Origin: Megalonaias nervosa
Lineage: Eukaryota; Mollusca; Bivalvia; Unionida; Unionidae
NCBI GenBank assembly: GCA_016617855.1
Contig: JAECUM010003261.1
Location: forward strand, 31,569 to 95,568
Length of the DNA stretch: 64,000 nt
Direction: 5' to 3'
Shown piece by piece: positions 57,801-64,000 of the stretch (within the stretch, counting starts at the first letter, position 1; each line of letters begins with the position of its first letter). Position numbers and translations under genes: made by a program. The notes under the pieces are model-generated. The model was not told the DNA's origin. It worked only from the letters and a program-made list of their open reading frames with translations, and searched no databases.

Positions 57801-59701
57801 GGTAGTCTGAACTTGACACTCCTACATACAAATTTGCAGACATGGAAGGAAGGATTTAGACACAACTCTATCTGTTCGTTATGCAAATCTTCCCAACAAT
57901 GCCAAGCTGGAACTTGTCAAGTCACACAAGATTCGTTCTGAGAGCAATGTGCTTGTGGCTGTACAGCTTGAATCTGGAGAGAGGCTGCAACAGGAATTTT
58001 CCCCAGGGACAACTCTTTGGGAAATACTTCGTCACTGGGAACAAAAACCCGACAGGTGAGTATATCAAACATATACGGTAAAATAGTAACTTATGGAGAG
58101 TCATCCAACATTTGGCCCTTGAACCAAATATTTTCTAAAAACAATACCTATGGGTCATAGTTTCTGTCCATTTGTTGGCCTAGTTTCTTTAACTGCTTAA
58201 TTCTTCTTTGCTAAACAGCACCACTTTATTTATCAATCAGTGATGTGCAAATGGTTGAAAGATTTTGCATACAGGCTCATTGGAAAACTTTTGAAAATGC
58301 ATAGATTAAAGACAAAAGTGAAGACCAAGGAGGTCATAAGAAGATCTGGAGTGTTACTTGTTGCAGGAAAATGTTAAATTTTAACTTTTTTTATTCCCAT
58401 TGCTTGATCTTACAGTAGATATGATTTCAAACAAAAATTTTAATAATGATATGTCATTTTCTGTTGTTTTTTTTTTATGTTTGCTTTTTGAGAACAAAAC
58501 TCAGCTGCAAAATAATTTTAAAGCTTTGTGATATTTATTAGCACAGTTATTTGGATTTGTGCAGTTTAATTCTAAAGGCAAATTGTAACTAAACAAAACT
58601 AAGAAATAAGCAAAATTAACCTTAAAAAATCATATTTTATCAATTTTATCTAGATTACTATGTGAGATACAACATTGAGGGTTACAAAGATTAAATAAAT
58701 CTTGTTTTGAAGTCATGCCTTGTTAGTTACAGGTCTTTTTATGTAATTAGAGGGTGGTAATTTTGGACATACATGTGCATATGTTCCATATGTTGATAGT
58801 AATAATTTGTGTAAATATTGTATCACATTATGCCTTTCCAGTTATTCAGGTTTTAACTTTATTATCCCAAAGCTTTTCCATCAAATGTATGGATTTTTGT
58901 GATGCCTTCTATCAGTCCATTACCATACCTCTTTAACCGCTTCGTGGAATTTTGTGAGTTATCTTGCCCACATGATAACCATCAGTATGTGGAGTGTTAT
59001 TATTGGTTCCAGCCACCAAGATCACTCAGAGGAGATGATAGGTTAAATGTGCAAAAACTTTCATTAATATGACATTTGAAAATATTTTTTGACAGAACTT
59101 CATATGTACAGTCATAGAAGTAAGTGATTTTGATATACGTGGTGGATTTTTATATTATGACTTCTGGATCATTGTCTGGGGGTGTGGATGAATAATGGAG
59201 GGTGTGTCTGGTGGTGAGTTGGAATATGTAGCAAAAAATATTAAATGGCTAGCTTTGGTTTAACTTTACGTTAAATGCATCCCATGATCAAACAAATTTG
59301 TAGTGTACATTCTCAACAGATCATATGGAAACATAATGTAGTCTTTGAGATTGAGAATACCAAGTCTAGAAGGTGAAAAAATAAAACCATTACTTTGGGA
59401 TTGTCTGACACATAATCTTAATGTGCTAGAACCTAGTGTTGAACCTAGAACTGCTGAAATTCCAGCCTTCATATTATTCCATCAGGTATGATTCAGTATG
59501 TTCTATTATTGACTTTACTCTCATGGATTTACCTTGAATACATGCATAAACAATAAATTCCTGACACATTTTTTAAAATCGTTTTTTAACAATAATAATG
59601 TGACTATGATGTTTTGCAGTCCATACAAGGACAAGTTGACATCAATAGACTCAAGTCAGAACCCATCAATCCAGCCTGTTTGTATCTATATGAGGGAAGA
59701 G
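29365..59701 (+). CDS. ASPSCR1: ASPSCR1 (TUG) UBX-domain tether, 5' part, four exons
   Basis: ASPSCR1/TUG retains GLUT4 vesicles in insulin-sensitive vertebrate cells and binds p97/VCP through its UBX domain; in invertebrates only a general trafficking/p97 role can be assumed. Exons 29365-29442, 54247-54305, 57840-58055 and 59620-59701 have GT/AG borders and join in phase into 145 codons. MATVQVLCPNGHRQNIKITP opens the N-terminal ubiquitin-like fold. ILEEVCQKQGFMPPDDFKLV continues it. RYANLPNNAKLELV is a diagnostic TUG block (human RFANLPNNAKLEMV). A second ubiquitin-like segment (LESGERLQQEFSPGTTLWEI) and QPVCIYMREE follow. The UBX domain lies beyond the right edge. Intron 1 is 24.8 kb and stuffed with mobile elements. 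Confidence 0.95.
29602..29751. repeat. 150-bp foldback element in ASPSCR1 intron 1
   Basis: Two arms of about 65 bp pair almost fully around a short loop. The core arm reads GGAGTATCCGTCAGTGAATA at 29,630 and appears inverted ending at 29,723. The outer arms (CACAGGGGCTCGTTAC and its inverse) extend to 29,751. It is probably a hairpin MITE, 160 bp past exon 1. Confidence 0.85.
30598..30854 (-). repeat. SINE family B, copy 2, 5'-truncated, inside the left arm
   Basis: It contains GGTACTAACAGCTGCCTCGC, and TTAGTGTTAGGAATGGTCAG on the minus strand, but lacks most of the tRNA-like head. Candidate target duplications GGATTTTTATA (30,589) and GGATAATTATA (30,855) flank it. The uninterrupted right arm shows the empty site. 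Confidence 0.8.
31057..31101. repeat. (TA)n microsatellite in the left arm
   Basis: About 45 bp of TA. The right arm carries a much longer (AT)n run at the same place. Confidence 0.95.
31899..32737. mobile_element. piggyBac-like MITE, 839 bp, nested in the Mutator-like element
   Basis: Ends are inverted: CCCTTTACCTCATA at 31,899 and, inverted, TATGAGGTAAAGGG ending at 32,737. The right end is followed by TTAA (32,738-32,741); the left is preceded by TTAC, one change from TTAA. TTAA target sites and CCC... ends are typical of piggyBac. No transposase is present. A degenerate repeat with units of about 40 bp (core CGTCAAAAGG) lies near 32,600-32,725. Confidence 0.65.
32781..35511 (-). pseudogene. 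OTU cysteine protease-like domain and Mutator-type transposase, decayed
   Basis: The exon begins after TTTTCTCTCTAG with AAASKNIEKLKDAVQREL. The OTU-like part has the catalytic-Cys motif ATSGDGDCLFNAVS (about 35,335-35,295) and a later KWYVVNHFAAV with the candidate His (about 34,920). A linker has FPDDCGPWDSNSG and LHHYYTKLKDDESYRKRV. The transposase core has GSVIGIDRTFNLGKVF (first Asp), FGTDDEKA and LLCTKHLKDNIRHFL (second Asp region), and WTNNNAEQSL (Glu). The frame is broken: TGA near 35,136, TGA near 33,053, and shifts near 34,770, 34,380, 34,265, 33,682 and 33,150. OTU domains cleave ubiquitin linkages; why a transposon carries one is unknown. A C-terminal Lys/Arg-rich tail ends at 32,781. 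Confidence 0.72.
36183..37110 (-). mobile_element. Solo LTR of the gmr1-type family, with 4-bp target duplication
   Basis: 928 bp on the minus strand, starting TGTTAAGTATATGTAATT and ending CCTACACGTAACA. It aligns with the 3' LTR at 4,184-5,127. GGTA lies directly outside both ends (36,179-36,182 and 37,111-37,114), a 4-bp duplication as expected for gypsy integrases. It sits in the intron of the Mutator-like gene, so it inserted after that element did. Confidence 0.88.
38482..38745 (-). CDS. PHD-type zinc finger exon of the Mutator-like element
   Basis: Encodes MMANFSKKHGARFPCGGCKS, then CVQCLLCKNWYHSKCQEI and DLEYVCVSC. The Cys/His order is that of a C4HC3 PHD finger, a chromatin-reader fold. 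The donor AAT|GTAAGT is in phase 0 with the acceptor at 35,511, so it is likely the first coding exon of the OTU-transposase gene. The frame is open, unlike the downstream exon. The starting Met may be at 38,745, 38,727 or 38,724. Confidence 0.65.
39520..40747 (-). repeat. Right terminal inverted repeat of the Mutator-like element
   Basis: Inverted match to 29,858-31,155, without the SINE. On the minus strand it starts GGAGCAACATCTCCAAATTA, with AAATACTGCC units after. The inner side has (AT)n at 39,678-39,835 and CTTTAATCCTTGGATGTATG. Confidence 0.8.
39678..39835. repeat. Long interrupted (AT)n microsatellite
   Basis: About 150 bp of AT dinucleotides with two short interruptions (AATAAGTA near 39,731 and ACAAGTATGCTGTTGC near 39,782). 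ORFs on both strands through it are repeat artefacts. Confidence 0.97.
40911..41013. repeat. Perfect 51-bp tandem duplication
   Basis: CCTGAAGTATTTCCTTAATA ... GAACTTATTCACA occurs twice in direct succession with no visible mismatch. Identity suggests a recent duplication or an assembly artefact. Confidence 0.9.
41791..42042 (+). repeat. SINE family A, copy 2
   Basis: Complete copy from GGGGGCCCTGAGTGGCCGAG to a (CAA)n tail. The flanks repeat ACAAACGCTTGTGA (41,777-41,790) and ACAAATGCTTGTGA (42,043-42,056), a 14-bp target duplication with one mismatch. Confidence 0.92.
42057..43137. other. ASPSCR1 intron 1, nothing recognised
   Basis: AT-rich sequence without a repeat or ORF that I can support. 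Confidence 0.45.
43138..43711 (+). repeat. Element X, forward copy, ending in a hairpin
   Basis: About 570 bp containing repeated modules CATTATTGTAAATGGCTG plus TTGCAAGTGC. It matches 50,055-50,590 inverted for most of its length. The right end is a hairpin (43,648-43,711) with arms CACCATCTGTTGTCATAATG and its inverse. The ORF across it is not a gene. Confidence 0.75.
43712..44850. other. ASPSCR1 intron 1, AT-rich, nothing recognised
   Basis: Only a short (GA)n at 44,798-44,816 stands out. Confidence 0.45.
44851..45239. repeat. Tandem repeat of about 165-180 bp, two to three units
   Basis: Units share a TGTATACATGTATCCTGGG-like start, a GGGACAG core, an AAAAAACT..CTGATCTT segment and GATTTTACTGATCACTGTCT. 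It abuts the gmr1-type integrase relic and could be derived from its flank. Confidence 0.7.
45240..45930 (-). pseudogene. Second gmr1-type element relic: linker and integrase
   Basis: Minus strand matches 1,330-2,010 of the first element. The integrase start is recognisable (WPKIKSDV, HTCQMVG), and QQFMYELDIQHFNFSAYHPE is clear at about 45,325-45,266. Many substitutions and gaps; the first catalytic region is degraded. It shows that the integrase-first family has more than one copy here. Confidence 0.8.
46496..46757 (+). repeat. SINE family A, copy 3, perfect 14-bp target duplication
   Basis: Complete, from the tRNA-like head (GGCCGAGTGGTCTAAAG, GGTTCGAGTCT) to (CAA)n. CCAATCCAGAATTT occurs directly on both sides (46,482-46,495 and 46,758-46,771). 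This is the best-preserved copy. Confidence 0.95.
46772..47750. other. ASPSCR1 intron 1, nothing recognised
   Basis: AT-rich, with G-runs near 47,215-47,225 and 47,291-47,301. No ORF supported. Confidence 0.4.
47751..48389. repeat. Segment bounded by 35-bp direct repeats
   Basis: GAAAAGACAAAGTCCCCTGA...TCGATGAACGAA at 47,751-47,786 and a near-identical copy at 48,356-48,389, about 600 bp apart. The AT-rich interior has no ORF. It could be two ends of a small LTR-like element or a duplicated site. Confidence 0.45.
49411..49452. repeat. (CT)n microsatellite
   Basis: About 42 bp of CT dinucleotides in the intron. Confidence 0.97.
49732..49799. repeat. Hairpin repeat
   Basis: Arms CACAGGCACTTGATTCCGGG and, inverted, CCCAGGAATTAAGTGCCTGTG flank a loop of about 16 bp. 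A single copy is seen in this window. Confidence 0.75.
50055..50590 (-). repeat. Element X, inverted copy
   Basis: Inverted match to 43,138-43,700, starting with the shared GCGCCATCTGTTGTCATAATG on the left. It has the same internal modules (TTGCAA and CCATTTACAATAA). It lacks the 3' half of the hairpin. Together the copies form an inverted pair 6.4 kb apart. Confidence 0.75.
51117..52698 (-). mobile_element. Pogo/Tigger-like DNA transposon relic, about 1.6 kb
   Basis: Ends are inverted (TACAGTATTTACCATATAAT at left; ATATGATAAATATGGTATA at right) and match the ends of the larger copy at 60,920-63,370. The minus strand at 51,482-51,750 encodes LEEKIKSFDEFVKARIEDD, VETPVNFDPGWTVNKKGVK and VSIHTNGA, which resemble the pogo-type DDE domain near its first Asp (usual form MDETPV.FD). 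Here the Asp region reads MVET. Most of the transposase is missing. Confidence 0.65.
53050..53880 (+). repeat. 32-bp minisatellite, about 25 units
   Basis: Unit AATGAAGGGCAGTCAAATAA plus AATGCTGTGAGT with GTGGGT variants; the array becomes more degenerate to the right. It lies in ASPSCR1 intron 1, 370 bp before exon 2. It is not a CRISPR array, because there are no unique spacers. Confidence 0.95.
54247..54305 (+). CDS. ASPSCR1: ASPSCR1 exon 2
   Basis: Encodes ILEEVCQKQGFMPPDDFKLV with two bases left over. Acceptor TTCTTTTGTAG and donor GGT|GTAAGT. It completes the first ubiquitin-like fold. Confidence 0.93.
54365..54433. repeat. Hairpin MITE family H, copy 3
   Basis: Arms AACAGACCCAGATCTGCCA and, inverted, GGCAGATCTGGGTCTGT flank a short loop. 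It sits 60 bp after ASPSCR1 exon 2, preceded by CTTACAAGTCAAGTCCAACT, like copy 1 (TTATAAGACAAGTCCAACT). Confidence 0.85.
54835..54869. repeat. (TA)n microsatellite
   Basis: About 35 bp of TA dinucleotides in ASPSCR1 intron 2. Confidence 0.95.
54999..55171. mobile_element. Pogo-type MITE, about 173 bp
   Basis: Inverted ends: CAGTACGGTACTTCCTCATT at left and, inverted, ATAATGAGGAACCACTG at right, followed by TA. CAGTGGTTCCTC-like ends and TA targets are typical of pogo/Tigger-derived MITEs. No coding capacity. A secondary hairpin (CCTCACTATAGTGAGG) lies at about 55,134-55,149. Confidence 0.7.
55850..57360 (+). repeat. Degenerate tandem array, unit about 118 bp
   Basis: About a dozen units with shared landmarks: ACATCACA.ACCTGGACCAAA, GATGGCTTGCACTTGGGGTA, AGAA..CTATTGATTTT.GGT, GGTCAAAGGTCA and TGACTGAAAGAAGAAAAATGG. 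Units differ by 15-35%. ORFs across it are not genes. It precedes ASPSCR1 exon 3 by 480 bp. Confidence 0.85.
57840..58055 (+). CDS. ASPSCR1: ASPSCR1 exon 3
   Basis: Encodes (V)HGRKDLDTTLSVRYANLPNN, then AKLELVKSHKIRSESNVLVA and LESGERLQQEFSPGTTLWEI through EQKPD. Acceptor AATTTGCAG and donor ACAG|GTGAGT. Confidence 0.95.
58056..59619. other. ASPSCR1 intron 3, nothing recognised
   Basis: AT-rich intron without a recognisable element. Confidence 0.5.
59620..59701 (+). CDS. ASPSCR1: ASPSCR1 exon 4
   Basis: Encodes (S)PYKDKLTSIDSSQNPSIQP then VCIYMREE, matching the human VCVYMRDE block. Acceptor GTTTTGCAG and donor GAG|GTTAGT, ending in phase 0. The next exon was not found before 64,000. Confidence 0.92.
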
Positions 59702-60225
59702 GTTAGTACATTAAGTTTGTTTGTAAAAGGAAAATATTTCCACTGGTTATATACCTCATTGTTTTTTAAAAAAATCTCCACAGGCTAAATACCTCATTTT
59801 GTGTTTATAAATAACCTCAATAGGGTAAATACTTCGCTTTGTGTTTATAAATAACCTCCACAGGTTAAAATACCTCATTTTGTGTTTATAAATGACCTCC
59901 ACAGGTTAAATAGCTCACATCATGCTTAAAAATATCTTCCACAGGTTTAATACCTCACTTTGTGTTTATAAATAACTTCTACAGGTTAAGCATATCATTT
60001 TGTGTTTATGAATAACATCCATGGGGTAAATATATTTGTGAATAACCTCAACAAGGTAAATACCTCACAGTGTTTATGAATAACCCCCATAGAGTAAATA
60101 CCTCATATTATGTTTGTAAATTACCTCAACAAGGTAAATACCTCACTGTGTTTATTAATAACCTCCATAGGTTAAATATCTCACTTTGGGCTTATAAATA
60201 GCTTCCACAGGTTAACTACCTCACT
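59702..60225 (+). repeat. 40-bp minisatellite, about 12 units
   Basis: Unit TAAATACCTCACTTTGTGTT plus TATAAATAACCTCCACAGGT, degenerate. It starts just after the donor of ASPSCR1 exon 4 (within 50 bp) in intron 4. Most units carry a CCACAG-type string, resembling a cryptic acceptor. Confidence 0.92.
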
Positions 60226-60918
60226 TTGTGTCTGACTCTTTAATACTGTACATTTACTTTTATAAATGTTGTAACAACTTTCATTGATTCTGTGATGTCA
60301 TGCAGTATAGAAACCACACCCCAGATATATACACAAATTTAAGTACTTCTGAAAATGTTATTTTCTTACAAAACTATGAAAATTGATACCAGTAGAAATT
60401 TTCTGTCTTAAAGGTGATTATAAAATCAGATTGTGTGAAGCTTTTCCAGAACTACAGGCTCCGATCCTTTGTAGCCACCTTGTCAAGGAAAGAAAATCCT
60501 TCATTTTCAGTTGAATGTGCAGTTTTACATATGCCAACCATTTAAGCTGGTTTGAAGTAGGTGATTTTGTGCAGTGAGCTGTTTAAAAAATATATAAGTC
60601 ACATTATAGCAGTTCTTGTTTTTCAAATATTTACTATGACCCATGGTCAAGCAACTGTAGATGAAACTTGGTAAACATTGACATAAGACAAGGTTTAGTT
60701 GCTCATTTACATCTGTGTTCCTGCTTATGGCCTTGAATAGCATAATGTAAGTAATGTTGATCTACTCCATAATGAGAAAACTCAGTTTATGGGGATTTTT
60801 TTTTCTTCTCTTAAATTAAGTTATTAAATATGTGAAAATATCAATCAGCATAGTTTCTAAATGTAATATTTTGTCAGTGGTTTGAACCCAAGGTCTTTAT
60901 CTCAGATTCAAACTTCCA
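60226..60918. other. ASPSCR1 intron 4, nothing recognised
   Basis: Unique AT-rich sequence. The minus ORF at 60,525-60,743 is unsupported. Confidence 0.45.
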
Positions 60919-63372
60919 TATTTACTGTATATATTGGGACATGATAAAATAATTATTTTTTTCCTGTCCCAGAACTTGTGGTGAAACTTTTTTCACCTAG
61001 GTCATATGTCCCAAGACTTAAGAAACAAAATAAATTTGTATTGAATTTGTACACCCCTCCACTGCACGTTGCAATAAAATAGATAAACAAAACACTTATT
61101 TGATAATAAAAAAGAAAGAAACTAACCTTGTATTGTTATCATTTATTCCTTTTTTTTTCATCATGAGTGTTAAAGAATAAAATATATCCACAAACTCTGT
61201 ATATATAGTGTAGACTTCCATGCTGTAGCATGTATTGATTATGTCCGATAACACATGACACGTTCATTGATATGAACATTGAGAAACAAATTGTGTTTGG
61301 TTGTGCTCAAAGGTTTGAATATGTTATCTGACTGAAAAGTGGATCCAACAAAATCACAAATGAGAGGTGAATAATCAACTGATATCTTGAAGACAACTGT
61401 TATTCACACATGACACGGTGTTAGGTGCAAAAAAAACAATAATGAATTATATCCAGGTCTACTGTATGACAGTATCTCACAAATAAAAATCATTATTTGA
61501 AAACACATTCACTTGAGTGCAAGTGACAATCATTTCGCACAGGTTACAAAAGTATCATTAAAGCAAGTTATTGCTGTGTATACTATTTACCCGCAATCAT
61601 CAATGCACCTTTGTATCAATTATAACTACAGATGCCAAGCACATAGAAGCCCGGGTGGTGAATAAACACAACTGGCAGTGAGCAGTAAACTCCTCCTTTG
61701 AACTTACTGACAGGACATCAGAGACAAAGGTTATTTTTGTTACAAAGCAAGCCGACCTTGGAAGCCTACTTTGGATACTTTGAAGCTGGGTCTTTTTGTC
61801 TTTTTTAGGATATCAATACAAATGTTATTTTATTGCAAAAGCAAGTTGACATCAGAAGCCGACTTTGGATTTTTTTGAAGTGTGCCTTTTTTTTTTTTTT
61901 GAATATACAAAGACGGCCGAGATATGGAAGCTAACTTTGGTTCCTTTTCACTGGAATTCATGGGAATTTTGAAAATATATTGAGATAATGGAATAATTTT
62001 AAAGTGACGCAATATGGAGCTTCATGCACAGACATTGATGACCCAGCATTGCCCAGAATATTTGGAGAAAATAAAATCATGTGATGAATTCGTGAAGGTC
62101 AAAAGCAGATGATTTCGCAAATGAGTGGGAAATCATTAACCAATATATTGAAGACAACTGCCATTCACGCATGACATGATGTTAGGTGCAAAATAACCAA
62201 GATTGATTTATTATATATCCATGTCAACTATATGACAATATCTCGCAAATAAAAATCATTATTTGAAAATACATTCACTTGAGTGCAAGTTACAATCTTT
62301 TCACTAGCATGGGTTACAAAAGTATCATTAAAGCAAGTTATTGCTGTATATACTATGTACCCATTTGTATTAATTATAACTACAGATGCCAAGCACATAG
62401 AAGCCCAGGTGGTGAATAAACACAACTAGCACCGAGCAGTAAACTCATTCTTTGAACTTACCGACAGGACATCAAAGACAAAGGTTATTTTTATTACAAA
62501 GCAAGTCGACTTTCGACTTTGAAACCGGTTTTTCTTTTTCTAAAGGATATCAATACAAAGGTTATTTTATTGCAAAGCAAGCTGACCTCGGAAGCCAGCT
62601 TTGGATTCTTTTAAGTGTGCTGATATTTTTTTCGTTTTTTGAATATACAAAGATGGCCAAGATATGGAGCTAACTTTGGTTCCTTTTCACCGGTATTCAT
62701 GGGAATTTTGAAAATAAATTGAAACAATGGAACAATTTTTGAAGTGACACAATATAGTGCTTTGTGCACAGACATCAATGACCCAGTGTCGCCCAGAATA
62801 TTTGGAGAAAATAAAATCATGTGACGAATTTGTGAAAGCCAGAAGAGAAGGAGATGATTTCACTGACATTATGATTATTAACATGGACGAAATTCAAGTG
62901 TACTCTGATTGCATTCCTGGACAGACTGACGATAAGATGGGGGTCAAAAGTGTGAGAATTAGCAAGACTGGTGCAGATTTGAAAAAATCTGACTTTAGTC
63001 CTTGCAGTTTCTGCTTCAGGTGATGTGTTGCCTCTAACAATTTTTCACGGTATGAGAAAGCTATAAAAAAAATAGTCATGCACCGAAAGAATGGATTGTA
63101 CATGTCCAGGAGAAGGGTTGTGTTGATGCTGCTGCAGTGGATTAAAGAGTTTATCTCGAATACACAGTTGCATATTTTTTAAAATAAAATTTCAGTTGGA
63201 GTGCACTTTCCAACATGTAATTTTCTAATGATTTAAAGGGTGTCCCACAACTTAAACTCGAAAAAACGATGTGTCCCAGAACATACAGTGCACAAAAAAA
63301 TTACTTTTAAAATTAATTTATGTTGTCCCAATAAATATGGTGTCCCAACATATATGGTAAATACGGTATTCA
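60919..63372 (+). mobile_element. Pogo/Tigger-like DNA transposon, about 2.45 kb, with internal duplication
   Basis: Ends are inverted: ATTTACTGTATATATTGGGAC at left and TTGGGACACCATATTT-type sequence, inverted, at right (TGTCCCAACATATATGGTAAAT to 63,364). The interior holds two copies of a segment of about 760 bp: landmarks such as TTGAAGACAACTG and AGATGCCAAGCACATAGAAG occur at 61,388/62,149 and 61,631/62,387. Each carries a piece of transposase. All reading frames are broken except a short part at 62,757-63,023. Confidence 0.7.
62757..63023 (+). pseudogene. Pogo-type DDE transposase fragment
   Basis: Encodes YLEKIKSCDEFVKARREGDD, NMDEIQVYSDCIPGQTDDKM and GVKSVRISKTGADLKKSDFS. MDE..V..D around the first catalytic Asp and the KGVK/KSV.I..TGA block that follows are typical of pogo/Tigger DDE domains. 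The next two acidic residues are not present in frame. A second, worse copy of the upstream part is at about 61,900-62,110. Confidence 0.65.
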
Positions 63373-63838
63373 TATTTTAGTACATTTTAAATTTTTCAAT
63401 TTATGATTTTGCACCATGTTTATATATATTGTCATAGTATTTCTTAAAAATGCACATGCATGAGATTGTAATACAGGTATGTAATAATTACTTTAATTGG
63501 ATGACAATTCTTTATTCATTGTTCCATGCTATCACAGTGTGAGTTTTGTATTTGAGCAAAGGGTATAATTTATATTGTTGGTTGTACTAATTATTAAGTA
63601 GATACTTCTACTATAGCTGTTGTACATTGCATATAAATAAGACAGGATATTAATTTTAAACTGTTTATACATGTGACTAAGAAAAATAAAAAATGTGATC
63701 CCATCACGAAGGAAGTTGGGAGTGGATATAGTGTTTTTACTGTTTGTTTGAGTGTTTGTTCATTCATATATAAAATTTTGTTTGTTTGAATGTTATAGCC
63801 TCAGTATCTCTGACAGTACTTCACCTTGCTCATGAACA
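63373..63838. other. Intronic sequence, nothing recognised
   Basis: AT-rich, between the pogo-like element and the terminal SINE. Confidence 0.45.
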
Positions 63839-64000
63839 CTGCTCCTGTGGCCTAGTGGTTAGGGCATCCGCCTCGGATGCAGGAGGTCATGAGTTCGATC
63901 CCCGGCCAAGTCATACCAAAGACTTATAAAAATGGTACTAACAGCTGCCTCGCTTGGCGCTCAGCATTAAGAGGTTAGTGTTAGGACTGGTCGGCCTGGT
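63839..64000 (+). repeat. SINE family B, copy 3, runs off the window
   Basis: tRNA-like head with an A-box-like GGCCTAGTGGTTAGGGC and a B-box-like GAGTTCGATCCC, then CAAGTCATACCAAAGACTTA and GTACTAACAGCTGCCTCGCT. It matches 25,465-25,735 inverted. The head is the best preserved of the three copies. Confidence 0.88.

Noticed and set aside
63839..63912. Candidate tRNA gene at the right end
   Set aside because: Same reason: the sequence continues into SINE family B, also found at 25.5 and 30.7 kb.

Overview
The window is intron-rich, AT-rich metazoan nuclear DNA with no bacterial-style gene packing. Two conserved animal genes are recognisable, arranged head to head, and almost everything else is transposable elements and tandem repeats. 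The repeat content (two tRNA-headed SINE families, a gmr1-type gypsy element, a Mutator-like element, DIRS and CR1 relics, hairpin MITEs) would suit a marine invertebrate, plausibly a bivalve or other mollusc. The taxon is an inference; nothing in the sequence names it.

Gene 1, minus strand: the 5' half of ERCC6 (CSB, the SWI/SNF-family transcription-coupled repair ATPase). Eleven coding exons between 28,000 and 9,417 join in phase into 648 codons, from the start Met through helicase motifs I (GDEMGLGKT) and II (DEGH). Motifs III-VI were not found and must lie beyond the left edge. Gene 2, plus strand: the 5' part of ASPSCR1 (TUG, the UBX-domain GLUT4 tether). Four exons from 29,365 to 59,701 join in phase into 145 codons; the rest lies beyond the right edge. 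The two start codons are 1.36 kb apart, so the region between them is a candidate divergent promoter.

Layout. 1-5,127: a broken Ty3/gypsy-like retrotransposon in which integrase lies upstream of reverse transcriptase (the gmr1-type order), with its 3' LTR and cut on the left by a SINE. 5.1-9.1 kb: diffuse repeats with two unrecognised minus-strand ORFs. 9.4-28.0 kb: ERCC6 exons; their introns carry a 2.5-kb hAT-like element, a CR1-like LINE relic preceded by 62-bp tandem repeats, a DIRS-like RNase H relic, a second element with hAT-like ends and hairpin repeats. 29.4-54.2 kb: the 24.8-kb first intron of ASPSCR1. It holds a 10.9-kb Mutator-like element with about 1.2-kb terminal inverted repeats and a decayed gene of PHD finger, OTU protease-like domain and transposase. 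Inside that element are nested a SINE, a piggyBac-like MITE and a solo LTR of the same gmr1-type family with a 4-bp target duplication. The intron also holds SINEs with target duplications, a second gmr1-type relic, an inverted pair of repeats, a pogo-like relic and a 32-bp minisatellite. 54.2-64.0 kb: ASPSCR1 exons 2-4 among a pogo-type MITE, a 118-bp tandem array, a 40-bp minisatellite, a larger pogo-like element with an internal duplication, and a SINE running off the right edge.

The most notable items are the integrase-first gypsy-like family, represented at three loci, and the Mutator-like transposon that carries a PHD finger and an OTU cysteine-protease-like domain. Both copies seen here are inactivated by frameshifts, stops or active-site changes.
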